This document shows positions 35,349 through 49,500 of a stretch of 64,000 nucleotides of DNA, in pieces. The stretch comes from Paramecium pentaurelia (Eukaryota > Ciliophora > Oligohymenophorea > Peniculida > Parameciidae). Numbering within the stretch: the first letter of the stretch is position 1; each line of letters starts with the position of its first letter. The notes beneath the pieces were generated by a model, which made no database searches, was not told the DNA's origin, and saw nothing but the letters and a program-made list of their open reading frames with translations. A program made the position numbers and the translations under genes. The stretch spans positions 378,165-442,164 of the forward strand of contig CAJJDO010000053.1 in assembly GCA_905183005.1 (NCBI GenBank), given 5' to 3'.

Positions 35349-36561
35349 TCATCTAATATTTTTATTTAAGCTCTTTTATAAAGTATCTTGTATTCTTTTA
35401 TTTAAATTAATAAGTTTTTAGTCAACAGAATCAGTATTTGTTGTCTTAATTGTAGCATTATTATTGATAGAACTTGTTAATTTATTATTATTAATAGTCT
35501 CTCTATTTTCTTAACTTAATGTTAATTAGTCAAAAGTTTTTTAAACTTATTACTATTATTAGTTTTATAACTAAAATGATGAATTTAAAATTGATGATTT
35601 ATTAGACAAACCAAGATCAAAATTAGCTAACTGTATATCCTTTAAATTCACTAATAACTACTACATCTCTAACCAATCTGGTCTTTAATTAAAATCAATG
35701 AGAAGCATCTTTTTGAGTATAGAATCAACTCTTCCAGGATATAGTTATTTCAATTAATCGAAACAATCATTTAAATGGACAACACTAAGTACTCCTGTTT
35801 CGAAAATGTAATCACAATTTTTAAGTAGACAGAGAGATAATATTATCATACTAATAGATATTATAAATAATTATTTACCCTAATCCAAATACATCCTACT
35901 TAAATCTATTGACTCTAAGATTACCTCCTGATTCTGGAGATTTGTATTAATTTTCAAATAAATGTGGGGCTCTGGCTCTGAAAGGACTAACATCTTAAAT
36001 TCTATAGAGTAAATATTCTTCATCAAAATAAACTGATTCCAATGTCAAGGCAGAGTGTGTGATTCCTCTTTTTTGAAGAAATATAAAAGCTTCACATAAT
36101 CCAGAAATCATCTTCCATATTTCTTCTTCAGGTACATATTCTTGTGTTTTTGATCTTTTATCAATTAACTATTTAATATCTAAAGGGAGGTATTCATAGA
36201 AGATTTTGAGTTGTCTACTTTGACTAAATTTATCACTTTATTCTTCAAAGAAGAGGAAAGAAACTAGATTTGGGTGTTTCCATTTAGTTCTTTCTTGGAT
36301 TGCACTTACTTCTTCAGGACCAACAGTATTGATCCAACAACACAAATACTTGGCAAAAGGATCCAATCTATAGATGGAGGATGTTGGAGATATATCAATA
36401 ACGTGATTAATGGAAGTGTATGCAGTGATCATATAATCCTTGGGATTTTCATTAGGTTATCTAGGTCTTGGTTCATTTTGCACGACTGGATTATATGATT
36501 AGGTAATTTTGTGTAAGGGGTAGGGTTGTTGTCTTTAAGCAACACAATATTCTGGGTACAT
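35349..36561 (-). CDS. Protein-kinase-like protein, probably a pseudokinase, 394 aa
   Basis: One 28-nt intron; 395 codons. The C-lobe pattern is recognisable: EEEIWKMISGLCEAFIFLQK (helix E), YKSPESGG (APE-like), FKQDVFGLGMIILSLCLL (helix F DxxxxG) and a late DFNQRPDW (the conserved Arg of the C-lobe). The catalytic loop, however, reads RGITHSALTLESVYF, so the HRD aspartate is Ser and the later Asn is Ser. The magnesium motif DFG is replaced by DVS. No clear glycine loop is present, and a VAIK lysine is not obvious. It is therefore likely catalytically dead and regulatory. It is divergent from the phosphatase gene, with starts 124 bp apart. Confidence 0.65.
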
Positions 36562-36685
36562 ATAATAAATTTCTGTTAAAAATAAAATCAAGTATAAAAT
36601 AGGGTTTAGTTTGAGAAATTTTCTATTTAATAAATGAAACTAACAAATTAGAAAATGATTGATTGATTATATTAAATTATAAATA

Positions 36686-37548
36686 ATGTTTAGAATGTTT
36701 GATCCGATGTATCAATCAATGAACTAGATACTAGAAGAGAGTGGAAACATTTTATGGTTGGGAGATTGCACAGCTGCTTATGATAGAAGTTTATTAGATG
36801 GTAAGGGAATAAAGACTGTTTTGACAGTGGCTTCAGGATTGAATGTTTCATATTCTGAAGGAGGAATGGTCCATAAAGTAAATTAAAAAATGAATTTTAC
36901 AAGGTATATCATATTTTGGATATTGAATCATCAAATATAGCTAGATTATTTCCTGAAACAAGTTAATAAATAGCAGAAGGTTTAAAAAGAGGGGGAGTTT
37001 TAGTACATTGTGCTGCGGGAGTTTCACGATCAGCATCAGTTGTGATAGCATTTATAATGAAAACTAGAGGATGGTTATTTTAAGAGGCATTTGAGTTTGT
37101 AAGAAAGAGGAGAAGTGTTGTGTTTCCAAATTATGGATTTTAAAGATAATTGAGAAATTATGAAAAAGATTTAAAGTAAAGTAAAATCTAAGTGAATTTG
37201 GATACACCAATTAAGCAAACTTAAAAGTTCTAATAGGAAGTCTAGAAAGAGAAAGTGGAGTAGTTAGAATAGAAAGTTAAAACAATGTGTAACAAAACAA
37301 ATTTTTTGACTCCTTAGAAGCAACATCAAAAATTGAGATAGCCTTTTCAATCTGCAAAAGTGAACTATGCAAAACAATATCAAGTGATCTAAAACTCAAC
37401 AAGAGCGAGTTCATCAGTAAAAAGCAACCTGGTTGATCCATAATTCAATTTTACTAATCAGGGTCCTATGATCATATCATATTAACAATAGAGAAAAAAA
37501 GGAGTAGAAAAGATGCCAGAGATAAATAAGAAGAATTTATACAAGTGA
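36686..37548 (+). CDS. Dual-specificity protein phosphatase, 278 aa
   Basis: One 26-nt intron. Residues about 20-150 form a compact DSP domain: ILWLGDCTAAYD (start of the fold), YHILDIESSNI, then the P-loop HCAAGVSRSAS with the catalytic Cys and Arg, and WLFQEAFEFVRKRRSVVFPN. The general-acid Asp is in LDIE. The C-terminal half is a disordered Lys/Gln/Ser-rich tail. It removes phosphate from Tyr and Ser/Thr, classically on MAP kinases; the substrate here is unknown. Only 16 bp separate its TGA from the dynein gene's ATG. Confidence 0.85.
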
Positions 37549-37564
37549 ATATTATAATTAATTA

Positions 37565-40500
37565 ATGAATCCTCGGAGAGCTTAATCAAGTGGAAATAGA
37601 GCTTCATCTGCTGTCAAACGAGTTGCTATGCCAAATGGTTACACTTTATACAATTAGAGTGGGCAGAAATTTCATTTGCCCAACATGAAGAAGTACTGCA
37701 GTTATATGAATGTAAAAGTGCATCTCAACGTTCTATCGAAGAGAATGAGAATAGAGCTAAAACATCAACTCTATAACCAATGCATAGTGAAGCATAGACT
37801 ATTGTGCATTAAAGACCACAAAGTACAATAGAAGTAAAATAAATTTGAAATTTATTTAGACTCCTGCAGTAATGATGAATAAATACATCAATTATAGAAT
37901 AGCATAACCATTTTCTAGCACAGTAGATGTAAATGCACGTTTATGGGAAGCAAGTAAAAACACAACTATTGGTTTGAAAAGAGTTTCCTCAGCTATCAAA
38001 AAAGAAGAAACAGAATATTAATAGGATTGTGAAACTATTAGTGGTACATTAAAACCTTACGAATTTCTATCATCTCTTGGAGGTAAAATGATTTCAAATG
38101 AACCATCCAAATAATAATCAATTGATGTTTCTAGATAAAATAATACACAGCAACATCGACCACAAACTGTAACATCAATAGGCAAGATGGACTTCACTAT
38201 TATTTAAGAATAGCAATAAAGATTATAATCTGCTCAATAAACCTTAACTAGACCTCCTATTTCTAAAAGACCTATGACATCTATTTAGAGACCTCAATCT
38301 CAAGCATTTGATAATGTAGAAAGCAAAAGAATTAAATAAGATCGTATCTAAAGTGCTACTCTTGATGTATTATAAAAACCTGCACAAAAAAATAAAAAAC
38401 AATTTAGTGAAATGATAGATTAATAAGTTCTAAGACCCTAAAGTAATTGGAGTCATCAAAGACCTATATCTTCTAAAACCACTGCCCCATAAACATTCTT
38501 CAAAATCTATACTAAATTTACTAATCTCAGTGCTCTTGATTTACCATATGAAGAACTTTTTGACAGAAATGAAAGAACTGTGGCAGCTACATTTGCTAGA
38601 TTTGGAGATCTAGGTTATTATTCACCAATCTAAAGGATTGGAGTTTATATGTAATTTTCAGCAAAGTTAAAAAAAGAACATTTACTTAAAATAATAGATT
38701 TATAAAAAACTATGAGTTCTGCTGAAAAAACAGATGGAGAAGTACCCATATAATTAGCTATTGTAAATGAATTGTTTCCAAAATAAGGTAGAGATAAAAC
38801 AGGTATTAACTCAGGAGCAAGTGATGCTTTGACAAGAGAACCAGTATCTCTCTGTTTGTATCCAGAATACTTTGATGACAATGATGAAAACATTGATTAG
38901 ATGGAATTGTCTCTTCGAAAATTTAATGAGATCTTAGCTGAAATGAATGGAAATTATGATCCTTCACTTCTATGCAAAGATTATTATATTCATATTGATA
39001 GAGAGTTCTGGCCAGAAAACATTCTTAAAGAAGTACTAATATCAGAAGAAAGATATAGAAATTATATATCTGGAGATTATATAAAAAATGATGAAGTTCC
39101 AAAATTTAAAAGAGAATGGATTTTAAATGCATTTAATTTAATAAAACCAGAATTATTACGTAATGAAGAATGTTCTAGATCTATTGTTAAGGAGATATTG
39201 GAATTATTTAGAGAATATATGAAAAGAGCAATGCTTGATTATATACTTAGATCTCCAGAAGAAAGAAAGAGATTACACATTACATTACTCCCAAGATCTT
39301 TTATTCATTCAGCTTAAAGAATTGCAAGAGAAGGTGGTTACAATATGAAATTATTTCCAGATTGGCATGATTTTGTACAGAGAGGTAAGGATTTTTGCAA
39401 ATCTAATTTGACTCTAATATCAACTATCAATTAAGGATTATCAGATTGGATTTAAGATTTTAGTAATTTTAAACTATGTGATTTAAGCAAGATGAAATAA
39501 GTTGCTAGATTAGGCTATACTTTTACATTCTAAGAATTCTAAAGAGTTTAAACAATATACAAATTGAATGTTCTATGTCTTTTAGAACATGTTTGGTTTA
39601 GAGGAGTCATGCTTATAATAAAGTTGTAAAAATTCTTAAGATAAAAGCAATATAAAAGTTAATGGACTATAACAGGTCCAAAGTTTAAATAATAATAATT
39701 AAGATAAACAATTCTTGAAATAATTCCTGAAGAAGATTTTATTGATGAAGATAATGTCATTTATAAGGGTGAAGAATACTCTTGTTATATATCTATAAAG
39801 GAAGCATAATAGTTTTATGCATCTAAAACAACTTAACCATATAATTTTGATCGCTTTAAAGATTCATGTTAAGCACTCAATGCCTTTACAGAATATCATG
39901 TAATGTTATAAAATCCCAATCCCATAGAATCAGATAAGTTGTCTTAATTTTAATTAGAGGAAATCAAGTAATAACAAGATGAAATACCATATAAAAAGTT
40001 AGAAAAAGAACAAAGGAAAGCAATAACATCTAATGCTACTGTTTTATTATAATTATAGTTGAGAGGTTTTATAGATAGATCTTTACAGCATTTTGAATAA
40101 CACATTCTTAATATAAATATTCCTAAATAATATGATATTGAGATTAGTGATATAAATTATATTAGTTTAATATAGGCTTGTTAAAATCTAAAAGATAGAG
40201 AATTTATACCTCCGAAATGGGGGTTACTTTCATAACCTTATGATCCTTTCATTAGATTAGAATTAGTTATTGAAAATGAAATTGTTAAATTAAAGGAAAA
40301 TGAGGAATCAATTAAAAATGAATTTGTAGATGCATTCAGAAGTATCATTATATCATTTGACAAATTCTTGCATCCAAAATTTGCAAAAGTAACTTACAAT
40401 CCAAAGGAGATAATTCAATCAGTACCATTTAGAAATTTTTAATTTAATTTTGATTAAGATATGGGAGGTATGACAAAAGAAGATTTTTAAAAGTTCTTCA

Positions 40501-43500
40501 AATCTTTTTGGCCATAAGTGAAAGTGGAAGAAAAATAATAAAAAGAACATCCTGAATTATTATTGGCATCTGAAGAATAAAAAGAAGTTTATTAAGAAAA
40601 AAAATATATGACAATTGCATCAACTGAAGAAGGTTGTTATTTAGCTTAAGAAGCTAGAATTTTAAAACATGTTAGTGAACATTACAAAAGAACTCTTTAA
40701 GTTGTTGAATAATTTTAGTAATTCAATTAATTCTTTAATAAAGTCTATGAAAAAGAAATTAGATCCTTAAAAAAAGCAATTACAAATGAAGAATTCAAAA
40801 TGTATATGGAAATTCTAAATAAATACAAAAATTTAGTAGATAAATTTCCATAAACTATATAATTCCCTCTATTTTAAGTAAATTGTGAGTCTGTATTATC
40901 AAGTGTAAAATAAATGATTAAAGAATACAAAGATAGAATATTTATAAATTTTGAATCTGTTTTAATAGATTAAGCTAAAGTTATATCAGATAGATATTTA
41001 TAAATAAGTACATATATTAGAAGATCACTTAAAACACCAGAAGATGTAGAGGCCATGGACAAATACATTACAGATGTTGGTTAGGAGAGAGTAAAAATAA
41101 AGACAAATACAACAGACATATTTATTAAGGTTATGTTTTTACTAAAACAAGATTATGTTATTAGTGAATAATTATTATTGTTATCAGAAGAATTGTATCA
41201 TAGACCATCATAACTTGATAAAGAATTAATTGAATAGGAAGAGAAACATTAGATAGAGAGAGGTAGATTAGAAGAGGAACTTAAAAAACAGAGATCTTAA
41301 TTTGAAGAGAGAGTGGCTAAATATTGCGATGAAATACATAATTTTGAAACATTCACTGAAAGATCTAAATATAAAGGATATGTTAAAGATATAGAAGAAT
41401 TTGAAATGAAGTTAGCAGAAGCTGCTGCAGAAATGTAAGAGATAATATAAAAAGAATTAACTTTATTTGGATATCCATCCTAATTTGAAAATTTTGTTAA
41501 ATTATAAACTGAAATTTAACCATATTCAGAAATGTGGAAATCAATTGGTTTATATATGGAAAATAAGAAAAAGTGGATGAATGGTCCAATTATGGATGTT
41601 GATTATGGTGATGTAGAGACTATTTTGAAGAATTAAAGAAAGGGTAATGTTAAATTAAGCAAAATGTTTAGATAAAATAGTATTCCATTTAGAGTTTTGG
41701 GAGAATTTAAAGAAGATGTTGAAGCTATGAGTTTACACAGTAAAACTTTAGAAGTTCTATCAAATCCAGGTTTACGTGAAAGACATTGGAAATCAGTTTA
41801 AACTATTCTATCATAATCTTTCAATTATAAAGAAGTGTCTTTAAGAGAATTGAATACTTTAAAGGTTGATTAATTTATTAATGATATGGAAGAAATATCA
41901 GAAAATGCAAGTAAAGAATTTACTTTAGAAAATGCATTAGCCAAAATGAAAAAGGAATGGGATAATATTAAATTGGTTGTTTTAAATTATAAAGGAAGAG
42001 GAGTACTCATATTGTAAGGATAATCTGTTGAAGAAATTTAAACTTTATTGGATGATCATGTTATTAAATCCTAAACAATTAGAGCTAATCCTTTAATTAA
42101 ATTTATGGAGGAAGATGCTATAAGATGGGAGAAATCTATGACATTTATATAATAAATATTAGAATTATGGATTAAAGTTTAAGGTATGTACTTATATTTG
42201 GAACCTATTTTCAGTTTTGAAGATATCATAAAAACATTATATGATGAGAGTGAAAAATTCAAGAAGGTAAGTAGTAATTGGAATTTAATTACTAAAGCTG
42301 TTGAAATAGAACCACTAGCATTAAATTTAGATAAGATTCCAAATTTAATGGATATCTTATAAACTTCATTAAAATTGATTGAAGAAATACAAAAAGGATT
42401 AGAGAATCATTTGGAAATTAAGAGATTAGAATTTCCTCGTTTCTTTTTTTTATCAAATGATGATTTGATTAATATTTTGGCTGAGACAAGAGATCCCTTA
42501 TTAGTATAACCTCACATGAGAAAATGTTTTGAGGGTATCGAAGAATTAATTTTTAATTCAAATACTGATATTTTGGGAATGAAAAGTGTAGAAAAGGAGG
42601 AAGTCAGTTTTGATAACAAAGTATCACCTAAAGAGTATAAGAATTGTGTAGAGAGATGGTTATTAAAAGTGGAAGAAGAGATGAGAAACAGTATTTCTCA
42701 TTTAATTCGTTAATGTTATGGAGAATTATAAGAATTACCTCTTTTAATTAAATGGATTCGTAGATGGCCTGGTTAATGTGTTTTGACTTGTGCCTGTATT
42801 AATTTTACAAATTAAATAGAGAGTACAATAAAATCAGGAAAGACTCTCAATAAATATGGGAATGACAGAGTTAATCATTTGAATGAGATTGTATCATTAG
42901 TAAGGGAATCATAATAATAAAATGAAAGATAATTGTTGTCAGCTTTGATAGTATTGGAAGTGCATAATAATGACATTTTATAGGATCTTATAAAATTGGA
43001 AATCAAAGACACAAGTATATTTGAGTGGACTTCTTAATTAAGATATTATATGTTGGAAGACACAAGTGTTTCAGTGAAAATGGTATAAACATCTATTCCA
43101 TATGGAAATGAATATTTAGGAATAGGAAGTAGATTGGTTATTACTCCATTAACAGATAGATGTTATAGAACATTAGTAGGTGCATTATAATTGAATTTGG
43201 GAGGAGCACCAGAAGGACCAGCTGGTACTGGTAAGACAGAATCTACAAAAGATTTAGCCAAAGCAGTAGCAGTATAATGTATAGTGTTTAATTGTGGTGA
43301 GGGATTGAATACTCATGCAATGGCAAAGTTCTTTAAAGGATTAGCAAGTGCTGGTGCTTGGTCATGTTTTGATGAATTTAATAGAATTGAATTAGAAGTG
43401 TTATCTGTTATTGCATAATAAATCTTATAAATACAATAAGCAAAATCAATGTAGATTGAATCATTTTAATTTGAAGGCACAGAAATACATATTCAATAAT

Positions 43501-46500
43501 CTTGTAATATATTTATTACAATGAATCCTGGATATGCTGGTAGATCAGAATTACCAGATAATTTGAAAGCACTTTTTAGACCATGTGCTATGATGGTACC
43601 AGATTATGCTCTTATTGCAGAAATATCTTTATATTCATTTGGATTTGTAGAGGCTAGAGCATTGGCTAAAAAGATAGTAGCTGTTTATAAATTATGTTCA
43701 GAATAACTATCAAGTCAAGATCATTATGATTATGGTATGAGAGCAGTGAAAGCAGTATTGACAGCTGCATAATTACTTAAACGAAAATCTACAGAAAGAG
43801 AAGATATTCTTATATATAGAGCCATAGGTGATATCAATTTACCTAAATTCTTAACTAATGATGTGATGTTATTTAATGGTATTATGAGTGATCTCTTTCC
43901 AGATGTAAAAGTGTAACCAGTAGAATATAAGAATTTATAAGATGCTATGCATTAGGTCTTACAATCTTAGAATATGCAAATAGTACCTAATTTTAAAAGA
44001 AAAGTCTTACAATTATATGAGATGATTAATTGTAGACATGGACTTATGTTAGTTGGTTAAACTATGAGTGGAAAAACATCATGTTATTAAGTATTAGCAT
44101 CTACTCTTACATACTGTCATAAAAATGGTTTACAAGATGAAAGATGTGTATAATATCATGTATTAAATCCTAAATCTATCACATTGAACTAATTATATGG
44201 ATATTCTGATCCTGTTAGTAAGGAATGGACAGAAGGAGTATTGGGAGAAATCTATCGTAAATGTGCTACATCAACTTCTTAGGATAGATAATTTTTAGTT
44301 TTTGATGGGCCTGTAGATGCAGCATGGATTGAAAATATGAATACAGTTTTGGATGACAATAAGAAATTATGTTTAATGAGTGGAGAGACTATTGCTATGA
44401 CTGATAGAATGACAATAATATTTGAAGTTCAAGATTTAACATAGGCATCACCAGCAACTGTTAGTAGATGTGGTATGGTATATTTATAGCCTGATCAATT
44501 GGGATGGTTTAATGTATTTTTAAAACAATTACAAGAAATTTAAAATATAGATTAAAATATTCTTATGAGAATTTCAGATCTATTTGAAACAATAGTTGAT
44601 AAAGCTTAAAAATTCATTAAATAAAAGTGTCATGAATATGAATCAGTACCTGAAAATTCATTTTGTATTCATACTTTATAAATGTTAATTCAATTGATTT
44701 AAACATATCCTGAAGCTATTAGAAAATAAACAGATCCTAGTATTTTGATTGATGCATTCTTTATATACTCAGTTGTATGGACAGTTGGAAGTTCTGTGGA
44801 TGAAGTAGGTAGAAAACATTTTGATTAATACCTCAAAAAGTTAATAAAGGAACCTCTAAGAAATGAGAATAAAAAAGATGTTATCATAAAAATTGACAAA
44901 CAATCTTAGATTCCAGAATTATCTAATACTAATATTTATGATTTCTTTTATGATCCTGAATTACTCAAATGGAGAATTTGGAAAGAATTATTATAAGATT
45001 CTTCAATTCCAGATAATATAGCTTATTAAGAAATCCTTGTTGAGACATCTGAGTCTCTAAGAATTACAGCTATTATTGATAAATGTATAAATCGTCATTC
45101 TCCATTATTAATAATTGGTCCAAGTGGAGTTGGTAAAACTTGTTATATACGAAAACATATATCATAATTGCAAAACTACTTAAATATATTTGTCAATTTT
45201 TCAGCTACAACAAGTGCTAATAAAACATAAATGATTATTGATTCAAAGGTAGAAAGGAAAAGGAAAGGTTATTATGGACCACCATTGGGATTCATTGGAC
45301 TCATTTATATAGATGATATGAATATGCCTGCTCCAGATAAATATGGTACTTAAGCACCATTGGAATTGATACGACAATTTTTCGGTACTAAAGGATGGTA
45401 TGGGAATGATAGATAATTTATGCATATATTGGATTGTAATATTATTGCATCTATGGGATTGCCAGGAGGTGGAAGAAGCTTTGTTTCTTAAAGATTGTTA
45501 AGATTCTTTTAGATAGTATCTATTGTTACTCCAGATACTAACAATATTGTACACATCTTCACTTCTATTATATCTTGGCATTTAAATAATATTAAAATAG
45601 AAAATACAGATAATGATATTAGAAAGAGTTTTGGTTATGCAATAGAAGCAACAATTGATTTATATACATAAATTAGAGATTAATTAAAAGCAACTCCAAA
45701 GAAATCATGGTATATACTTAATATGAGGGATATTAGTAGAATTGTTTAAGGTATGACTTTGGTAATGAATGCAAAGGAATTATAACTTGATCATAAGAAA
45801 GTTCAGAGATTATGGCTTCATGAAACTACAAGAACATTTTTTGATCGATTGGAATAAGTTGATCATGAATAATATTAATTAATGTTGGCTAATTCAATTA
45901 AACTGAAATTAAGAGATGATCTAAAACATATGATTAAACCATATGATGATGTTGCAACTACTAAATACAATATAAAAAGTTATGTTTGGTCAGACATTCT
46001 TTCAGAAGAACCTAATGTTTCAGAAAGGAAATATACAGAAGTAATGTCATCTACTAGAGTGTATTCAAAATTACAATATTATTTGGAAGATCTTAATTCC
46101 AATACTAAAAAACCATTAAATTTGGCCTTATTTGATTATTGTGTTGATCATCTCTTAAGAATTTAAAGAGTTTTAAACATGACCTAAGGTCATTTATTAT
46201 TGATTGGTTTAGGAGGATCTGGAAGATAAAGTTTGACTAGAATGGCATGTTTTATTAGAGAATAAGAATTCTTATAAATTGAAGTAGGGAAAGGTTATAC
46301 TTATGATTAATGGAAAGAAACAATGTAAAAATTAATGATAAATGCTGGAGCAGATAATAAAGAAATAACTCTTTGTATTTCTGATTCATAAATAAAGAAA
46401 CCATTTATATTAGAAGATGTTAATAATCTACTTAATACAGGAGACATTCCTAATCTATTTGGATAGGAAGATTTCATTCCTTAAATAGATAAATTAAGAT

Positions 46501-49500
46501 TGAAAGCAAAGAAAGAAGGTAAATAATAGTTGTTTGATAATGGAAATAATGCTTAATTTTATGATTATTTTATAGAATGTGTGAAAAAGAAACTTCATGT
46601 TGTTATGGCAATGAGTCCTATTGGTGATACTTTAAGATCTAGAATTCGTATGTTTCCTAGTATTGTAAATTGTACAACAATTGATTGTTTCCATTAATGG
46701 CCTGAAGATGCTTTAGAAGCTGTAGCTAGAAAATTCTTAGAGGATATATAAATTAAAGATAGTTAATAAAGATTATTGGTAGCATAATGCAAATATATGC
46801 ATTCATCATTATAAACTATTAGTGAATAATTCAAATCACAAGAAGGAAGATACAATTATGTTACTCCTAGTAGTTATTTTGAGTTATTGAAAACATTTCA
46901 AGCTGTTTTACATGTAGAGAAAACAAAATTGGAAGATACTAGAAATATGTATAAAAATGGAGTAACTAAACTTGATTAAACTTAAGAAGAAGTTAAGAGA
47001 ATGGAAGCTGAGTTAATTGAAAAATAACCTAAATTAGTTGAAATGAATATTGAAGCAAGTAAATTGGCAGTTATTATTAAATAATAAGCAGATGCAATGG
47101 AACCTAAGAGATTATAAGTATAATAAGAGGAAGCTAGAGTATCAGAATGTGTTAAGGAAGCTGAAATAATCAATTAAGAATGTGAAAAAGAATTATCTGT
47201 AGCAAAGCCTAAATTAAAATAAGCAGAAGAAGCTTTAAATACATTATCCCCTGCAGATATTAATTCAATTAAGGCTATGTTGAAACCACCAATCACAGTT
47301 AAATTAGTAATGGAATCTGTTTGTGTTTTATGTGGAGTTCCACCTATCAGTATGCCTAAACCTGAAAATCCAAAAGAAAGATTTATGGATTATTGGGAAG
47401 CAAGTAAGAAATTTTTAGCAGATAAAGATTTCCTATAAAAACTTATTGGTTATGATAAAAATAATATTAAACCTGAAATTATGTAGAAAGTTAGAAATAA
47501 TTATATTTCCAAAAAAGAAGAATATAATCCGAAAAGAGTTGAAAAGGCTAGTTCTGCTGCTAAAGGATTATGTGAATGGGTTCTAGCTTTAGATGAATAT
47601 GAAAAGGTACTCACTATTGTTAGACCTAAATAAGAAAAATATCTACAATCACAATAAGAAGTAGCTAGATTATAAGAATCATTGAAAATATTATAATAAG
47701 ATCTATCTGTATTAACAACAGAGATTAATAAATTAGAATAAGCTTATTAAGAAACTATAAATAATCAATAATAATTGGATAGAGATATTAAAGAGTGTGA
47801 AATTAAATTGTAAAGAGCTACCAAATTGATGGAAGGTTTAGGAGGGGAAAGAGAAAGATGGAGTAAATCATCTACTATTTATGAATAGAGATTAAAATAA
47901 GTATTAGGAGATATTATATTATCATCAGGAACTATTGCTTATTTAGGAGTCTTTAGTAATAATTTTAGATAGAAAACTATAAAAATGTGGATGGATCACT
48001 TATAAGGTCATATGTAATTCTCTGAAAACTTTTCATTATAGAATATTCTAGGATAACCTATTTTGATTAGATAATGGAGAATGAATGGTTTACCTAGTGA
48101 TTAATTTAGTATTGAAAATGGAATTATCATGAATAGATGTCAAAGATTTCCATTAATAATAGATCCACAAGGACAAGGTAATAGATTTATTAGATAAAAT
48201 GAAAAAGATATAAAATTAGTTAAATTTACAGATAGTGATTTCTTAAGAACATTAGAAAATACTCTCTAATTTGGATAACCATTACTCATTGAAAATGTAT
48301 ATGAAGATATTGATTCAACTATTGATTCTGTATTACTTAAGTAAATATTCAAAAATGCTGGAGTTATGTCAGTTCGTATAGGAGATAACATAATTCCTTA
48401 TAATAAATAATTCAATTTATTTATGACTACTAAATTAAGTAATCCTCATTATACTCCTGAAATTAGTACAAAAGTAACAATTATCAATTTTACTATTACT
48501 TAAAGTGGATTGGAAGATTAATTACTAGAAATATGTGTGAGTAAGGAATAACCAAATTTAGAAGAGGAGAAAAATAAATAGATTTTATAATAACACAAAA
48601 ATAAATAAGAATTATAAAAAATAGAAGATTAAATTCTTAGAGTTTTAAATAAAGCTGAAAATATACTTAATGATGAAGAAGCCATATAAATTTTATAGAC
48701 ATCTAAAGAGAAATCAAAAGATATTGAAGAGAAATAAGAGACATCAGAATATACAGAAAGAAAGATTGATGAAGCAAGAGTATAATACAAACCAATTGCA
48801 ATTCATGGTGCTTTACTCTTCTTTGCAGTCATATCCTTAGCTTAATTAGATTCTATGTATTAATACTCTTTAACTTGGTTATTAAATTTATATTAGGAAG
48901 CATTCATCAAAAGTGAATCAAGTTAACGTATTCAATAAAGAATTAATAACATTAATAATATGACATTACATTTAATTTATAATTAAGTTTGTAGAGGATT
49001 ATTTGAAAAGGATAAATTACTTTATAGTTTTATTATTTTGATTAAAATTCTTGAATTGAAGAAATAAATAGATTTTGAAGAATTCTCCTTCATTATAAGA
49101 TAAATAACTATACCAAGTGAAGTACCTGAAAATCCTTATAAAGAATGGTTACCAAATTAAGCATGGGCAAGAGTATAAGTGTTAATTAAAGTGAATAAGA
49201 AATTATCATAAATTGTAGATAGTATGCATAATTTCCCTGAAATTTGGATGGAATTACTAAACTCTCCTGAAGGTCATTCAATTAGATTACCTGAACCTTT
49301 TGTTATTATCACTCCAATCTAGAGAATGTGTATAATAAAAGCTTTAAGACCTGGTAAACTGCCTAAAGTTATTCAAGAATTTGTAGCTTCTGAATTGGGA
49401 GATAAGTATACTCAACCTCCACCATTTTCACTTCATCAATCTTTTTAGGGCAGTAATCCTAAATCCCCATTATTATTTGTATTACCAGGTACTGATCCAA

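Noticed and set aside
38645..38893. Minus-strand ORF inside the dynein gene
   Set aside because: Antisense shadow; the dynein frame is continuous across it.
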